From the NCBI GenBank assembly GCA_019634795.1, contig JAHCAR010000025.1, positions 1-36,053 of the forward strand: 36,053 bases of DNA. The letters are read 5' to 3'. Positions 1 to 8,394 of the stretch are shown here, in pieces; position 1 is the first letter of the stretch; each line of letters begins with the position of its first letter. The position numbers and the translations under genes are program-made. The notes below the pieces were generated by a model that was not told the origin of the DNA, ran no database searches, and saw only the letters and a list, made by a program, of their open reading frames with translations. This DNA is from Dokdonella sp. (lineage in GTDB: Bacteria; Pseudomonadota; Gammaproteobacteria; Xanthomonadales; Rhodanobacteraceae).

Positions 1-444
1 AGGGTCACCGTGCTGAGCACGTCGCCCTCCAAGAAGGACGACGCACTCAAGCTCGGTGCCGACGATTTCGCCGCGACCTCGGACCCGACCACGTTCAAGA
101 CCCTGGCCGGCTCGTTCGACTACATCCTCGACACGGTCTCCGCGCCGCACGACTACAACGCCTACCTCGGCCTCTTGCGCCGCGACGGCACGATGATCCT
201 GGTCGGCATGCCCGACAAACCGGTGCCGCTCTCGGCCGGCCCGCTGATCATGGGCCGCCGGCACCTGGTCGGCTCGCTGATCGGCGGCATCCGCGAGACC
301 CAGGAAATGCTCGACTTCTGCGCCGAGCACGGGGTCGCCTCGGACATCGAGCTGATCCCGATCGAAAAGATCAACGAAGCCTACGAGCGCATGATCAAGG
401 GCGACGTCCGCTACCGCTTCGTCATCGATTGCGCGACGTTCTGA
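1..444 (+). CDS. Zinc-dependent alcohol dehydrogenase, C-terminal part (5' truncated)
   Basis: The reading frame is open from the first base, so the gene starts outside the window; about 147 codons remain. The visible part is the end of the Rossmann (NAD(P)-binding) domain and the C-terminal segment of a medium-chain dehydrogenase of the YahK/cinnamyl-alcohol-dehydrogenase type. The text [20 protein letters not shown] is the typical cofactor-domain strand/helix of that group. It is followed by [20 protein letters not shown] and by the [20 protein letters not shown] segment common to NADP-dependent aldehyde reductases. The zinc-binding N-terminal half is not present, so substrate range cannot be judged. 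There is no sign of a frameshift. It ends 184 bp before the aroQ start and is probably a separate transcription unit. Confidence 0.85.
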   Translation, partial: RVTVLSTSPSKKDDALKLGADDFAATSDPTTFKTLAGSFDYILDTVSAPHDYNAYLGLLRRDGTMILVGMPDKPVPLSAGPLIMGRRHLVGSLIGGIRETQEMLDFCAEHGVASDIELIPIEKINEAYERMIKGDVRYRFVIDCATF

Positions 445-628
445 CCCGCCCCGCGTCCGCCAGCCCGCCTGGAAAACCGGCGTGTTCGGACTGGGTCCGG
501 CCCCGACTGAAAAGGTTGTGGGGCCACGAATTTCGCCGATCTTCGCCGAACTGGACAGAACCGCCCCGTTCGATGACACTACGGCGCTGTTTGAACCGGC
601 CGATCGGCGGCCGTTGCCGGGGGCGTTC

Positions 629-1072
629 TTGGCCAAGATCCTTGTCCTGCATGGACCCAACCTCAACCTGCTCGGTACACGCGAGCCGGAAGTCTACGGG
701 TACGCCACGCTGGCCGACATCGACGCCGCCCTGGCCGGACTGGCCGAGGCAGCCGGGCATGAGCTGGCCAGCTTCCAGTCGAACGCCGAGCACGCCCTGA
801 TCGACCGCGTGCAGCAGGCGCGCGGCGAGGGCGTCGCCTGGATCGCGATCAATCCGGGCGGCTACACGCACACCAGCGTGGCCCTGCGCGATGCGCTGGC
901 GGCCGTCGCCATTCCGTTCGTCGAGGTGCACCTGTCGAACGTGCACGCGCGCGAGCCTTTCCGGCAGCACTCGTATTTTTCCGATATCGCACACGGCGTC
1001 GTCGCCGGCTTCGGTGCCGACAGCTATCGCATGGCGCTCGAATTCATCCTGCGCCGACTCGCCAGTAACTGA
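629..1072 (+). CDS. aroQ: Type II 3-dehydroquinate dehydratase
   Basis: Cytoplasmic shikimate-pathway enzyme converting 3-dehydroquinate to 3-dehydroshikimate. From the TTG at 629 the protein is 147 aa, the normal length of the family, and begins [20 protein letters not shown], the canonical AroQ N-terminus with the active-site loop (Arg and Tyr of TREPEVYG). [16 protein letters not shown] and [13 protein letters not shown] are the other signature blocks. The frame is open upstream to an ATG at 482, but that would add 49 residues with no family resemblance, so I prefer TTG, although its Shine-Dalgarno is poor (GGGGGC a few bases upstream). It lies directly ahead of accB, an order common in gammaproteobacteria. 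The function is secure; the exact start is less so. Confidence 0.93.
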   Translation: MAKILVLHGPNLNLLGTREPEVYGYATLADIDAALAGLAEAAGHELASFQSNAEHALIDRVQQARGEGVAWIAINPGGYTHTSVALRDALAAVAIPFVEVHLSNVHAREPFRQHSYFSDIAHGVVAGFGADSYRMALEFILRRLASN

Positions 1073-1132
1073 CTACGGACTTCCACCGGACCGGTACCCG
1101 CATGGCCCCGGCCCACAGCACAGGTGACACCC

Positions 1133-1612
1133 ATGGATTTGCGCAAGATCAAGAAGCTCATCGATCTGCTCGAGGAATCGAACCTCGCCGAACTCGAGAT
1201 CAAGGAGGGCGAGGAAATCGTCCGCCTGTCGCGGTATCCGAAGAACATGGCGCCGACCTACACGGCACCACCATCGGCCGGACCGGCCGCCGTGCAGGTC
1301 TCCGCGCCGGCCGCGGCGAGCCCGGCGCCGAGCGAGCCGGAAACCACGGCCTCCTCGCCATCGAAGGACCTGCCACCCGGGACCACGGTGTGCTCGCCGA
1401 TGGTCGGCACGTTCTACGCCTCGGCGAATCCCGACGCGCCGCCGTTCGTCAGCGTCGGCCAGAAGGTCAAGGCCGGCGACACCCTCGGCATCATCGAAGC
1501 GATGAAGATGTTCAACCAGATCGAAGCCGAAGTTTCCGGCACCGTACTCGCCGTACTCGCCGAAAGCGGCCATCCGGTCGAGTTCGACCAGCCGCTATTT
1601 GTGATTGGTTGA
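1133..1612 (+). CDS. accB: Biotin carboxyl carrier protein of acetyl-CoA carboxylase
   Basis: Carries the biotin that AccC carboxylates and AccA/AccD use to make malonyl-CoA. The product is 159 aa. The N-terminus [20 protein letters not shown] is typical. A Pro/Ala-rich linker (about residues 45-80) leads to the biotinyl domain, with EAMKM placing the biotinylated lysine at residue 125. The ATG at 1133 is preceded by AGGTGA at 1122-1127. A GTG at 1124 lies inside that Shine-Dalgarno and would only add three residues, so 1133 is the better start. In related bacteria accC follows within a few bases; here a 435-bp heptad-flanked cassette has come between them, starting 6 bp after the accB stop. 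Confidence 0.96.
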   Translation: MDLRKIKKLIDLLEESNLAELEIKEGEEIVRLSRYPKNMAPTYTAPPSAGPAAVQVSAPAAASPAPSEPETTASSPSKDLPPGTTVCSPMVGTFYASANPDAPPFVSVGQKVKAGDTLGIIEAMKMFNQIEAEVSGTVLAVLAESGHPVEFDQPLFVIG

Positions 1613-1618
1613 AGGGCC

Positions 1619-2053
1619 GGGAATGGAGAATGGGGAATGGGGAATCGTTCAAGCGGGCGCACGAGCGATTGGAAGTCTGGCAGGAGGCGATGCAGCTGGT
1701 GGAAATGGTCTATGTCGCGACAGCAACGTTTCCCGCGGAGGAACGTTTTGGCTTGACCGCGCAGATCCGGCGGTCTGCAGTCAGCGTCCCGTCGAACATC
1801 GCGGAAGGCGCTGCGCGGCGTTCGACTCCCGAATATCTCCGGTTTCTTTCAATCGCACGCGGATCGTTGTCCGAAATGTCGACGCAACTGCAAATTGCGG
1901 CCCGGCTCGGCTACATGAAGCCGATACCTGACGTCGATGCCCTGGTTGACCGCGTTTTCGCCAGACTCACAGCTTTGATGAACGCCCTGAAAAAGCGTGG
2001 AGACTCATGATGCGAGCTTCAAAACCATTCCCCATTCTCCATTCCCCATTCCC
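1619..2053 (+). mobile_element. Heptad-flanked cassette carrying a four-helix-bundle gene
   Basis: Bounded on the left (1619-1646) by four 7-bp units, GGGAATG, GAGAATG, GGGAATG, GGGAATC, and on the right (2026-2053) by four units, CATTCCC, CATTCTC, CATTCCC, CATTCCC. The two ends are inverted repeats of about 28 bp and are continued inward by GTT (1647-1649) against AAC (2023-2025). The body is one four-helix-bundle gene. It starts 6 bp after the accB stop and ends on the base before the accC ATG. Two short relatives lie at 8412-8518 and 9798-9899. No transposase or target-site duplication is visible, so mobility is inferred from the repeated structure and from the interruption of a normally tight accB-accC pair. 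Confidence 0.75.
1630..2010 (+). CDS. Four-helix-bundle protein (23S rRNA intervening-sequence S23 family)
   Basis: A 126-aa protein. [46 protein letters not shown] and [20 protein letters not shown] are the conserved blocks of the small all-helical family first known from ORFs inside 23S rRNA intervening sequences; the diversity-generating-retroelement accessory protein Avd has the same fold. Its biochemical role is not established. The ATG lies inside the second left heptad, so the first residues (MGNGES) are read from the repeat itself, which acts as start region as well as boundary. No clear Shine-Dalgarno precedes it, other than the GGAG-like heptads. The stop overlaps a following small frame as TGATG. 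The family assignment is strong and the start is approximate. Confidence 0.85.
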   Translation: MGNGESFKRAHERLEVWQEAMQLVEMVYVATATFPAEERFGLTAQIRRSAVSVPSNIAEGAARRSTPEYLRFLSIARGSLSEMSTQLQIAARLGYMKPIPDVDALVDRVFARLTALMNALKKRGDS

Positions 2054-2060
2054 ATGCTAG
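2007..2060 (+). CDS. Possible 17-aa coupling peptide ahead of accC
   Basis: A small frame starts at ATGATG (2007/2010), overlapping the four-helix-bundle stop, behind GGAG at 1999-2002. It runs through the right heptad array and stops with TAG at 2058-2060, four bases into accC. It reads [17 protein letters not shown]. It could deliver ribosomes to the accC ATG, which has no Shine-Dalgarno of its own. A frame in the 8412-8518 element is arranged the same way ahead of purD and reads the same FxILHSPFP pattern. Expression is inferred only. The heptads contain no stop codon in any frame, so an open frame here is not by itself strong evidence. Confidence 0.35.
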   Translation: MMRASKPFPILHSPFPC

Positions 2061-3421
2061 ACAAAGTCGTCATCGCCAATCGCGGCGAAATCGCGTTGCG
2101 TATCCTGCGTGCCTGCCACGTGCTCGGGATCAAGACCGTGGCCGTGCATTCGACGGTCGATCGCAACCTCAAGCATGTCGGCATGGCCGACGAGTCGGTC
2201 TGCATCGGTCCGGCGCCAGCTTCGGAGAGTTACCTCAACGTGCCGGCGATCATCGCCGCGGCCGAGGTCACCGATGCCCAGGCCATCCATCCCGGCTACG
2301 GCTTTCTCTCGGAAAACGCCGATTTCGCCGAGCGCGTCGAGCAGTCCGGCTTCATCTTCATTGGGCCGCGTGCCGAGACGATTCGCCTGATGGGCGACAA
2401 GGTCGAGGCGATCCGCGCGATGAAGGAAGCCGGCGTGCCCTGCGTGCCCGGTTCGGGCGGCCCGCTCGGCGAGGACATGGCCGAGAACACGCGCATCGCG
2501 CGGGACATCGGCTATCCGGTCATCATCAAGGCAGCCGGCGGCGGCGGTGGGCGCGGCATGCGCGTCGTCCACACCGAGGCCCACCTCGGCAATGCGATCT
2601 CGATGACCAAGACCGAGGCCAAGGCCGCGTTCGGCAACGACCAGGTCTACATGGAGAAATTCCTCGAGAATCCGCGCCACGTCGAGATCCAGGTCCTCGC
2701 CGACGGCCAGGGCAGCGCGATCCATCTCGGCGAGCGCGACTGTTCGATGCAGCGACGCCACCAGAAGGTCGTCGAGGAGGCGCCGGCCCCCGGCATCACC
2801 GAGGAGCAGCGCCAGGCCATCGGCAAGGTCTGCGTCGAGGCCTGCCTGCGCATCAATTATCGCGGTGCCGGCACCTTCGAATTCCTCTACGAGGATGGCC
2901 GCTTCTACTTCATCGAGATGAACACGCGCATCCAGGTCGAGCATCCGGTCACCGAGATGATCACCGGCGTCGACCTGATCCGCGAACAACTGCTGATCGC
3001 CGCCGGCGAGAAGCTGTCGATCCGCCAACAGGACATCCGCATCACTGGCCACGCCATCGAGTGCCGCATCAATGCCGAGGATCCGGACACCTTCATGCCG
3101 AGCCCGGGTACGGTCAAGCGCTTCCATGCCGCCGGCGGTCCCGGCGTGCGCACCGATACGCACATCTACGACGGCTACCGCATCCCGCCGAACTACGATT
3201 CGATGATCGGCAAGCTGATCGTGCACGGCCGCGACCGCGACACCGCGGTCGCGCGCATGCGCAACGCGCTGGCCGAAGTGGTCATTGAAGGGGTCAAGAC
3301 CAACCTGCCCCTGCAGATGCGGATCATGGGCGATCGCGGTTTCCAGGCCGGTGGCATGAACATCCACTATCTCGAAAAGCGCATGGCCGAGGCCAAGGAA
3401 AAGTCGATCGGCCTGACCTAG
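2054..3421 (+). CDS. accC: Acetyl-CoA carboxylase, biotin carboxylase subunit
   Basis: ATP-grasp enzyme that carboxylates the biotin of AccB with bicarbonate. The product is 455 aa, close to the usual 445-450. [20 protein letters not shown] is the biotin-carboxylase N-domain start. The glycine-rich ATP loop [11 protein letters not shown] is near residue 165, and [20 protein letters not shown] near 288 holds catalytic and metal-binding residues. The ATG follows the last CATTCCC heptad directly, and the 28 bp before it contain no purine-rich ribosome binding site. Translation must be coupled, or start at an in-frame GTG at 1997 that would add 19 residues partly encoded by heptads (ending IPHSPFPIP). 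It ends in an 8-bp tandem repeat, convergent with the oxygenase gene. Confidence 0.96.
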   Translation: MLDKVVIANRGEIALRILRACHVLGIKTVAVHSTVDRNLKHVGMADESVCIGPAPASESYLNVPAIIAAAEVTDAQAIHPGYGFLSENADFAERVEQSGFIFIGPRAETIRLMGDKVEAIRAMKEAGVPCVPGSGGPLGEDMAENTRIARDIGYPVIIKAAGGGGGRGMRVVHTEAHLGNAISMTKTEAKAAFGNDQVYMEKFLENPRHVEIQVLADGQGSAIHLGERDCSMQRRHQKVVEEAPAPGITEEQRQAIGKVCVEACLRINYRGAGTFEFLYEDGRFYFIEMNTRIQVEHPVTEMITGVDLIREQLLIAAGEKLSIRQQDIRITGHAIECRINAEDPDTFMPSPGTVKRFHAAGGPGVRTDTHIYDGYRIPPNYDSMIGKLIVHGRDRDTAVARMRNALAEVVIEGVKTNLPLQMRIMGDRGFQAGGMNIHYLEKRMAEAKEKSIGLT

Positions 3422-3448
3422 CGTCCTAGCGTCCTGGCGTCCTAGCGA
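3417..3448. repeat. Four tandem 8-bp units (CCTAGCGT) between convergent genes
   Basis: The units are CCTAGCGT, CCTAGCGT, CCTGGCGT and CCTAGCGA. The first supplies the TAG of accC (3419-3421) and the last supplies the TAG of the minus-strand oxygenase (3442-3444). The whole 20-bp space between the two stop codons is made of this repeat. Confidence 0.9.
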
Positions 3449-4368
3449 CGGAAGCGCACGTAGGCGCGTTTGGCCAGATACAGGAGCTGGCCGGCAATGC
3501 CGCGATCCTGGGCCACGCGCAACTCGGTGTTCTCCGCATAGAGCCGGCGGATATGCGCGTCGCGCGCCTCGATCAGCTGGCGCACTTCAAGGACATCCTC
3601 GGCGCCGAGGGTCATGCCTTCGACGAAGCGCTCGGGCAGCGCTCGGTTGACGTAGAAGGTGGTGTGCCGATCGCTCACTTCCTGTGCCGGGCGGTCCTTC
3701 GAGTAGAAGTACAGCGCGATCGAACGACGCGTCAGATGCCGCTGCGCTTCGGGAAGCCGGATCCGGTTGAAGGCGTGCCAGGACCGCTCCGAGGTTTCGA
3801 ACAGCACGCAGCGGTTGAATGCGGGAACGATGCTTCGCGCAGGCGTGGTGTCGAGCTGCGGGTTCGCGAACAATTCGAGCGATCCGCCCCAAGCCTCGTC
3901 CCATTCCGGATTCAGGTAGACGATCAGGTTGAGCCGCCGGTGCCAGCGCTCGCTCGGATGGAAATTGAAATCGACGTGCGGGTCGAGACTCATGCCGTCG
4001 CGATTCTCGTGGGTGCCACCGCCGAGGTACCACGGATCGTAGAGCAGGTCATCGATGCCGGTGATCCCGCCGATGAAATCGAGAAAGGCCTTGCTGCGGA
4101 TGGTCGCGTCGAGACGCTGGTAATCGGCGCCCAATGCGCTGACGCGATCCAGCGTCGATTTCCCGCCCGGCTTGCCGTCGTCGCCGATCGAATTGCCGCG
4201 CTCGAACGAGGGAAATGCGTCGAGCAGCTTCAGGGCGAACGCGGGATCGAAAAAATCGTCGATGACGACATGTGGAAAGGGTTCTGCGGCCTTGAAACGG
4301 CCGTGCAACTCCGCCGCCGCTTCGACGACGTCGGTGCCGAGGATGCCGAGTTCGTCGGATCGATGCAT
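3442..4368 (-). CDS. 2OG-Fe(II) oxygenase, prolyl-4-hydroxylase-like
   Basis: A 308-aa soluble protein with the double-stranded beta-helix of 2-oxoglutarate/iron(II) dioxygenases. PFPHVVIDDFF opens the domain. The iron triad is His131 and Asp133 (in DPHVDFNFHP) and His198 (in SERSWHAFNRI), and the arginine of RRSIALYFY is the likely 2-oxoglutarate anchor. WGGSLELF is the usual strand between them. The C-terminal 60 residues are charged and probably helical. The substrate is unknown; relatives act on proteins or on sugar and lipid precursors. The start chosen (MHRSDE) has AAAGG about 8 bp upstream. A -10-like TAGAAT lies on the minus strand at 4400-4405, which suggests its own promoter. It is antisense to the flanking accC and prmA. 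Confidence 0.8.
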   Translation of the reverse strand: MHRSDELGILGTDVVEAAAELHGRFKAAEPFPHVVIDDFFDPAFALKLLDAFPSFERGNSIGDDGKPGGKSTLDRVSALGADYQRLDATIRSKAFLDFIGGITGIDDLLYDPWYLGGGTHENRDGMSLDPHVDFNFHPSERWHRRLNLIVYLNPEWDEAWGGSLELFANPQLDTTPARSIVPAFNRCVLFETSERSWHAFNRIRLPEAQRHLTRRSIALYFYSKDRPAQEVSDRHTTFYVNRALPERFVEGMTLGAEDVLEVRQLIEARDAHIRRLYAENTELRVAQDRGIAGQLLYLAKRAYVRFRR

Positions 4369-4551
4369 GCGGCTGCCTTTCCACGCTGGCAAAGCGGCTA
4401 TTCTATCGAGTTGCGACCATGAGTTGCGCCGGCGCTTTCCCGGGCAAGGCGCGAGAATCGTCGACCTCGCCGCTCGCCGGTGCGTGGCGCTTCCCGACCG
4501 ATGGCAATATGCTGGCCTGCCCTCTGCTTCCTTGATGCGCGCCCCTACCCC

Positions 4552-5451
4552 ATGACCTGGCTTGAACTCTCCCTGACCCTGCGCTCCGACCAGCAGGAAA
4601 GCGTCGAAGCCGCCCTCGAGGACGTCGGCGCGCTGTCGGTGACCCTGCTCGATGCGGATGCCGACACCAGCGACGAGCAAGCCATCCTCGAACCTGCGGT
4701 CGGCGAGACGCCGCTGTGGTCGCAGGTCGTGCTGGCCGCGCTGTTCGAAGCGGACACCGATCGCAGCGGGCTGGTCCACGTGCTCGGCGAACTGCTGCCG
4801 GAACTCGAACCGGACCAGATCAGCTTCCGCGAAGTCGCCGACCAGGACTGGACCCGGGTCTGGATGGACCAGTTCCGGCCCATGCAGTTCGGCAGGCGCC
4901 TCTGGATTTATCCCTGGAACATCGAACCGCCGACCGACGCCGAGGCGATCGTGGTTCGCCTCGATCCGGGCCTGGCCTTCGGTACCGGCACCCACCCGAC
5001 CACCGCGCTGTGCCTGCAATGGCTCGACGTGGCCGACCTCGATGGCGCGCGCGTGATCGACTATGGCTGCGGTTCCGGCGTGCTGGCCATCGCCGCCGCA
5101 CTGCTCGGCGCAGGCGAAGTGATCGGCGTCGACAATGATCCGCAGGCGCTCGAAGCGAGCCGCGACAATGCCCGGCGCAACGGCGTCGATGATCGACTCG
5201 CCCTGTTCCTGCCCGATGCCGAGCCGGGAATCCCGGCCAACTACCTTGTCGCCAACATCCTGGCCGGTCCGCTGCATGAACTCGCTCCGCGCTTTGCCGA
5301 GCGGGTCAAGGCCGGCGGCCGCATGGCCCTGTCCGGCATCCTCGAAGGCCAGGACGGCGAGCTGGTCGAACGCTATGCCGAATGGTTCGAGGACCTTGAA
5401 GTCAGCGTCCGCGAGGGCTGGGTCCGCATCGAGGGCCGGCGCCGGCACTGA
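4552..5451 (+). CDS. prmA: Ribosomal protein L11 methyltransferase
   Basis: S-adenosylmethionine-dependent trimethylase of ribosomal protein L11. The product is 299 aa, the usual length. The N-terminal substrate-recognition domain starts MTWLELSLTL. The linker/catalytic junction LDPGLAFGTGTHPTT is near residue 137. The AdoMet-binding motif VIDYGCGSGVLAIAA is near residue 168, followed by VIGVDNDPQAL and VANILAGPL. The ATG at 4552 matches the family N-terminus; an upstream in-frame extension to 4480 has no resemblance. A weak -10-like TATGCT is at 4508-4513. The next gene encodes the DUF3426 zinc-ribbon protein, the normal neighbour in this group of bacteria. Confidence 0.95.
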   Translation: MTWLELSLTLRSDQQESVEAALEDVGALSVTLLDADADTSDEQAILEPAVGETPLWSQVVLAALFEADTDRSGLVHVLGELLPELEPDQISFREVADQDWTRVWMDQFRPMQFGRRLWIYPWNIEPPTDAEAIVVRLDPGLAFGTGTHPTTALCLQWLDVADLDGARVIDYGCGSGVLAIAAALLGAGEVIGVDNDPQALEASRDNARRNGVDDRLALFLPDAEPGIPANYLVANILAGPLHELAPRFAERVKAGGRMALSGILEGQDGELVERYAEWFEDLEVSVREGWVRIEGRRRH

Positions 5452-5506
5452 GCGACACAGGGGCCGGGACGAGACGCCGATCGCTACGGCAAGCGGCGGC
5501 AACCGC

Positions 5507-5512
5507 TAGAAT
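5507..5512 (+). promoter_or_regulatory. Possible -10 element (TAGAAT) of the DUF3426 gene
   Basis: TAGAAT ends 6 bp before the ATG at 5519, so transcription would begin at or next to the start codon (leaderless mRNA). No good -35 is seen and there is no Shine-Dalgarno before the ATG. Confidence 0.35.
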
Positions 5513-5518
5513 CAGCGC

Positions 5519-6313
5519 ATGTACACCCAATGCCCCGAGTGCCTGACGGTTTTCAAGCTTGGCAGCGCCGAACTGGCTGCCGCGCACGGCACCGTGCGCT
5601 GTTCGCACTGCAATGCCATCTTCGACGCCTTGCCGACGCTGAGCGAGCAGTTGCCGTCCGAGCCGATCGGCAAGCTTCCGCGGCATGCCGAGCAGGCCGC
5701 GCCGCCGCAACTCGGCCTGCCGGTGTTCCGGCCCAACCGCGGCCCGCAGGGTACGCTGAATTTCGATCCGCAGGACCGCCCGCGCGCCCACGAGCGCGCC
5801 TCGGGGCCTCCGCAGTTCGCCCGCCACCGTCGCCACTACCAGCCGCAGCGCAACGGCCGCTGGATCGCCGGAAGCCTGCTTCTGACCCTGTTGCTGGGCG
5901 GCGAAATCGCCTGGGCCGAACGCGACCTCTGGATTAACGACTCGAGCCTGCGCCCCTGGGTCGAGAGCGCCTGCGCGACCCTCGGCTGCCAGTTGCCGCT
6001 GCGTAGCGACGACGAACTGCTGCAGCTGGCCTCACGCGACATCCGGCCGCACCCGTCGGTGCCGGGTGCGCTGATCATATCGGCCACCCTGCAGAACGCC
6101 GCCGATTTCGCCCAGCCGTTTCCGGTCGTCGAGATCACCCTGTCCGATCTCGACGAACAACGCATCGCCATGCGCCGCTTCCGCCCGGGCGAATACGTCA
6201 GCGACCCGCGCGCGCTGGCCAGGGGCCTCGCCCCCGGGGCCAAGGCGCCGCTCGTTTTCGAAGTCGCCGACCCGGGCAAGAGTGCAGTCGCCTTCGAGTT
6301 CAAGTTCGAATAG
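5519..6313 (+). CDS. Zinc-ribbon, single-pass membrane protein with DUF3426 domain
   Basis: A 264-aa protein. The N-terminus MYTQCPECLTVFKLG with RCSHCNAIFDA is an MJ0042-type zinc ribbon (CPxC...CxxC). A polar linker rich in Pro and Arg follows (residues 50-115). One membrane helix (WIAGSLLLTLLLGGEIAWA, about residues 118-136) leads to a periplasmic DUF3426 domain of about 125 residues (PSVPGALIISATLQNAADFA, FEFKFE at the end). The function is unknown. Its fixed place between prmA and fis in this bacterial group is the main context. The start is set by the zinc ribbon. It may be read from a leaderless transcript. Confidence 0.9.
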   Translation: MYTQCPECLTVFKLGSAELAAAHGTVRCSHCNAIFDALPTLSEQLPSEPIGKLPRHAEQAAPPQLGLPVFRPNRGPQGTLNFDPQDRPRAHERASGPPQFARHRRHYQPQRNGRWIAGSLLLTLLLGGEIAWAERDLWINDSSLRPWVESACATLGCQLPLRSDDELLQLASRDIRPHPSVPGALIISATLQNAADFAQPFPVVEITLSDLDEQRIAMRRFRPGEYVSDPRALARGLAPGAKAPLVFEVADPGKSAVAFEFKFE

Positions 6314-6376
6314 AACTCTGCCTGCCGGGTTCGTGCGGTTATCGAATTTCCTCGAAACGAGAACCAGCACTTATCA

Positions 6377-6394
6377 AGCGCCTCTGGTGGCGCT
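6377..6394 (+). other. Small hairpin upstream of fis
   Basis: AGCGCC, loop TCTGGT, GGCGCT: a perfect 6-bp stem in the 162-bp space between the DUF3426 gene and fis. There is no T-tract after it, so it is not a convincing terminator. It could be an RNA leader structure or a protein site. Confidence 0.3.
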
Positions 6395-6475
6395 ACTATT
6401 CACGACCCGCCACGCGAAATCAGGAGTTCACGTGGCGTCGTCACGACAAGAACAAGCCTCGGGGGCCCGATTTCA

Positions 6476-6754
6476 GTGAATGCCGTTTCTCCGCTGCGCG
6501 TCGATGCCGCGCACGATTCAGCCTTGCAACCGGCCTTGCGCGATTGCGTTGCACGCGCCGTCCGCCGCTATCTGAGCGATGTCGAATCGCAGCCCACCGA
6601 GGGCTTGCACGCCCTCGTGCTCGGCGAAGTCGAGCAGCCCTTGCTGCGTGAAGTCATGGAATGGTACGGCGGCAACCAGAGCCGCGCGGCCGCCGCGCTC
6701 GGCATCAATCGCGCAACCTTGCGCAAGAAGCTCCAGCAGTACGGCCTGAGTTGA
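6476..6754 (+). CDS. fis: DNA-binding protein Fis
   Basis: Nucleoid-associated protein and transcription regulator that binds and bends DNA as a dimer. The product is 92 aa (E. coli Fis is 98). LVLGEVEQPLLREVMEWYGG is the Fis core. The C-terminal helix-turn-helix NQSRAAAALGINRATLRKKL is nearly canonical and ends QQYGLS. The start is a GTG; no nearby in-frame ATG fits better, and the Shine-Dalgarno is weak. In many gammaproteobacteria fis follows dusB; here it sits between the DUF3426 gene and purH, the arrangement known from xanthomonads. Confidence 0.93.
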   Translation: MNAVSPLRVDAAHDSALQPALRDCVARAVRRYLSDVESQPTEGLHALVLGEVEQPLLREVMEWYGGNQSRAAAALGINRATLRKKLQQYGLS

Positions 6755-6779
6755 GCGTCTTCCGCGCCCGCTGCGCCGC

Positions 6780-6785
6780 TATACT
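6780..6785 (+). promoter_or_regulatory. Possible -10 element (TATACT) of purH
   Basis: TATACT lies 31 bp before the purH ATG in the 62-bp fis-purH gap. No recognisable -35 sits at 16-18 bp. The same hexamer precedes hemJ (16712). Confidence 0.35.
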
Positions 6786-6816
6786 GCGGGCCTGCACGAC
6801 CGCCACCGGCTGACCC

Positions 6817-8394
6817 ATGTTCGATACCCCGCTTGCCCCTGCCCGCCGCGCGCTGCTCAGCGTGTCCGACAAGTCCGGCCTCAGCGACCTGGCGCGCGGC
6901 CTCGATGCGCTGGGTATCAGCCTCATTTCCACTGGCGGCACCGCGCAGGCGCTGCGCGATGCGCACCTGCCGGTGACCGAAGTCAGCGCCCTGACCGGTT
7001 TCCCTGAAATCATGGACGGCCGGGTCAAGACCCTGCATCCGCTCGTGCACGGCGGCCTGCTCGGCCGGCGCGGCACCGACGATGCGGTCATGGCCGAACA
7101 TGGCATCGCCGCGATCGACCTGCTCGTGGTCAACCTCTATCCCTTCGATACGGTCACGGCACGCCCCGACTGCAGCCTCGAGGAGGCCATCGAAAACATC
7201 GATATCGGCGGCCCGGCCATGCTGCGTGCGGCGGCCAAGAACCACGAGCACGTGATCGTGCTGTGCGATCCGACCGATTATGCCGAAGTACTCGATGCGC
7301 TGGCCCATGGCGGGACTCCGCTGGAACTGCGTCGGCGCCTGGCGGCCAAGGCCTACGCGCATACCGCCACCTACGACGGTCGCGTCGCCAGCTGGCTCGG
7401 CGCTCGCAGCAAGGGCGAAACCAGCGAGCCGTTCCCGCCGAGCCTGCACCTCGCCTACGAGCGCAAGCGCATTCTTCGTTATGGCGAGAATCCGCACCAG
7501 GCCGCGGCGCTTTACGTCGAGCGCAATGCATCGCGCGGCACGATCGCCACCGCCCAGGTGCTGGCCGGCAAGGAACTGTCCTACAACAACCTGGCCGACG
7601 CCGACGCCGCACTCGAATGCGTCAAGGCCTTCCAGCGCACCCCGGCCTGCGTCATCGTCAAGCACGCCAATCCGTGCGGGGTCGCCCTCGGCACCAGCGT
7701 GCGCGAGGCCTACGAGCACGCCTACGCCTGCGACCCGGTGTCGGCCTTCGGCGGCATCATCGCCTTCAACCACCGGCTCGATGAGGAAACGGCCGCGCAG
7801 ATCCTTGAACGCCAGTTCGTCGAGGTCGTGATCGCGCCGGCCGTCGACGACGCGGCCCTGGCGGCCTTCGCGAAGAAGCCGAACGTGCGCCTGCTGGCCA
7901 CCGGCGAGTGGCCGGAACAATCGGGCCAGTCGGTCGACTACAAGCGCATTGCCGGCGGCATGCTGGCCCAGGATGCCGATCGCGACACGCTCATGCTGAC
8001 CGACCTCAAGGTCGTCTCCAGGCGCGTACCGAACGCCGAGGAATTGCGCGACCTGCTGTTCGCCTGGCACGTGTCGATGTACGTGAAGTCCAATGCCATC
8101 GTCTACGCCCGCGAGAGCCGCACGATCGGCATCGGTGCCGGCCAGATGAGCCGCGTGATCAGCGCCAGGATCGCCAACATCAAGGCCGAGGAAGCAGGGC
8201 TCAGCGTCCCCGGCAGCGTGATGGCCTCCGACGCCTTCTTTCCGTTCCGCGACGGCATCGACATGGCCGCCCAGGCCGGCATCCGCGCGGTCATCCAGCC
8301 CGGCGGCTCGATGCGCGACAACGAGGTGATCGTCGCCGCCGACGAACACGACATGGCCATGGTGTTCACCGGCGTGAGGCATTTCAGGCACTAG
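6817..8394 (+). CDS. purH: Bifunctional AICAR transformylase / IMP cyclohydrolase
   Basis: Catalyses the last two steps of IMP synthesis. The product is 525 aa (E. coli 529), full length. The N-terminal MGS-like cyclohydrolase domain (about 1-200) contains [36 protein letters not shown] and [17 protein letters not shown]. The transformylase domain follows, with [27 protein letters not shown], the catalytic [12 protein letters not shown], and near the C-terminus [19 protein letters not shown] then [12 protein letters not shown]. The TAG stop lies inside a small palindrome (8391-8407). purD follows, separated only by a heptad element, so the pair was probably an operon before that insertion. 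Confidence 0.97.
   Translation: MFDTPLAPARRALLSVSDKSGLSDLARGLDALGISLISTGGTAQALRDAHLPVTEVSALTGFPEIMDGRVKTLHPLVHGGLLGRRGTDDAVMAEHGIAAIDLLVVNLYPFDTVTARPDCSLEEAIENIDIGGPAMLRAAAKNHEHVIVLCDPTDYAEVLDALAHGGTPLELRRRLAAKAYAHTATYDGRVASWLGARSKGETSEPFPPSLHLAYERKRILRYGENPHQAAALYVERNASRGTIATAQVLAGKELSYNNLADADAALECVKAFQRTPACVIVKHANPCGVALGTSVREAYEHAYACDPVSAFGGIIAFNHRLDEETAAQILERQFVEVVIAPAVDDAALAAFAKKPNVRLLATGEWPEQSGQSVDYKRIAGGMLAQDADRDTLMLTDLKVVSRRVPNAEELRDLLFAWHVSMYVKSNAIVYARESRTIGIGAGQMSRVISARIANIKAEEAGLSVPGSVMASDAFFPFRDGIDMAAQAGIRAVIQPGGSMRDNEVIVAADEHDMAMVFTGVRHFRH

Noticed and set aside
1619-2053. Diversity-generating retroelement (because Avd shares the four-helix-bundle fold)
   Set aside because: No reverse transcriptase, template repeat or variable repeat is present in the window.
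4369-5502. Upstream extension of the 2OG oxygenase frame across prmA
   Set aside because: It runs antisense to an unmistakable prmA, and the oxygenase domain begins after MHRSDE with its own ribosome binding site.
6568-8391. Long open frame antisense to purH
   Set aside because: purH is unambiguous on the + strand; the antisense text is His/Arg/Gly-rich without motifs.
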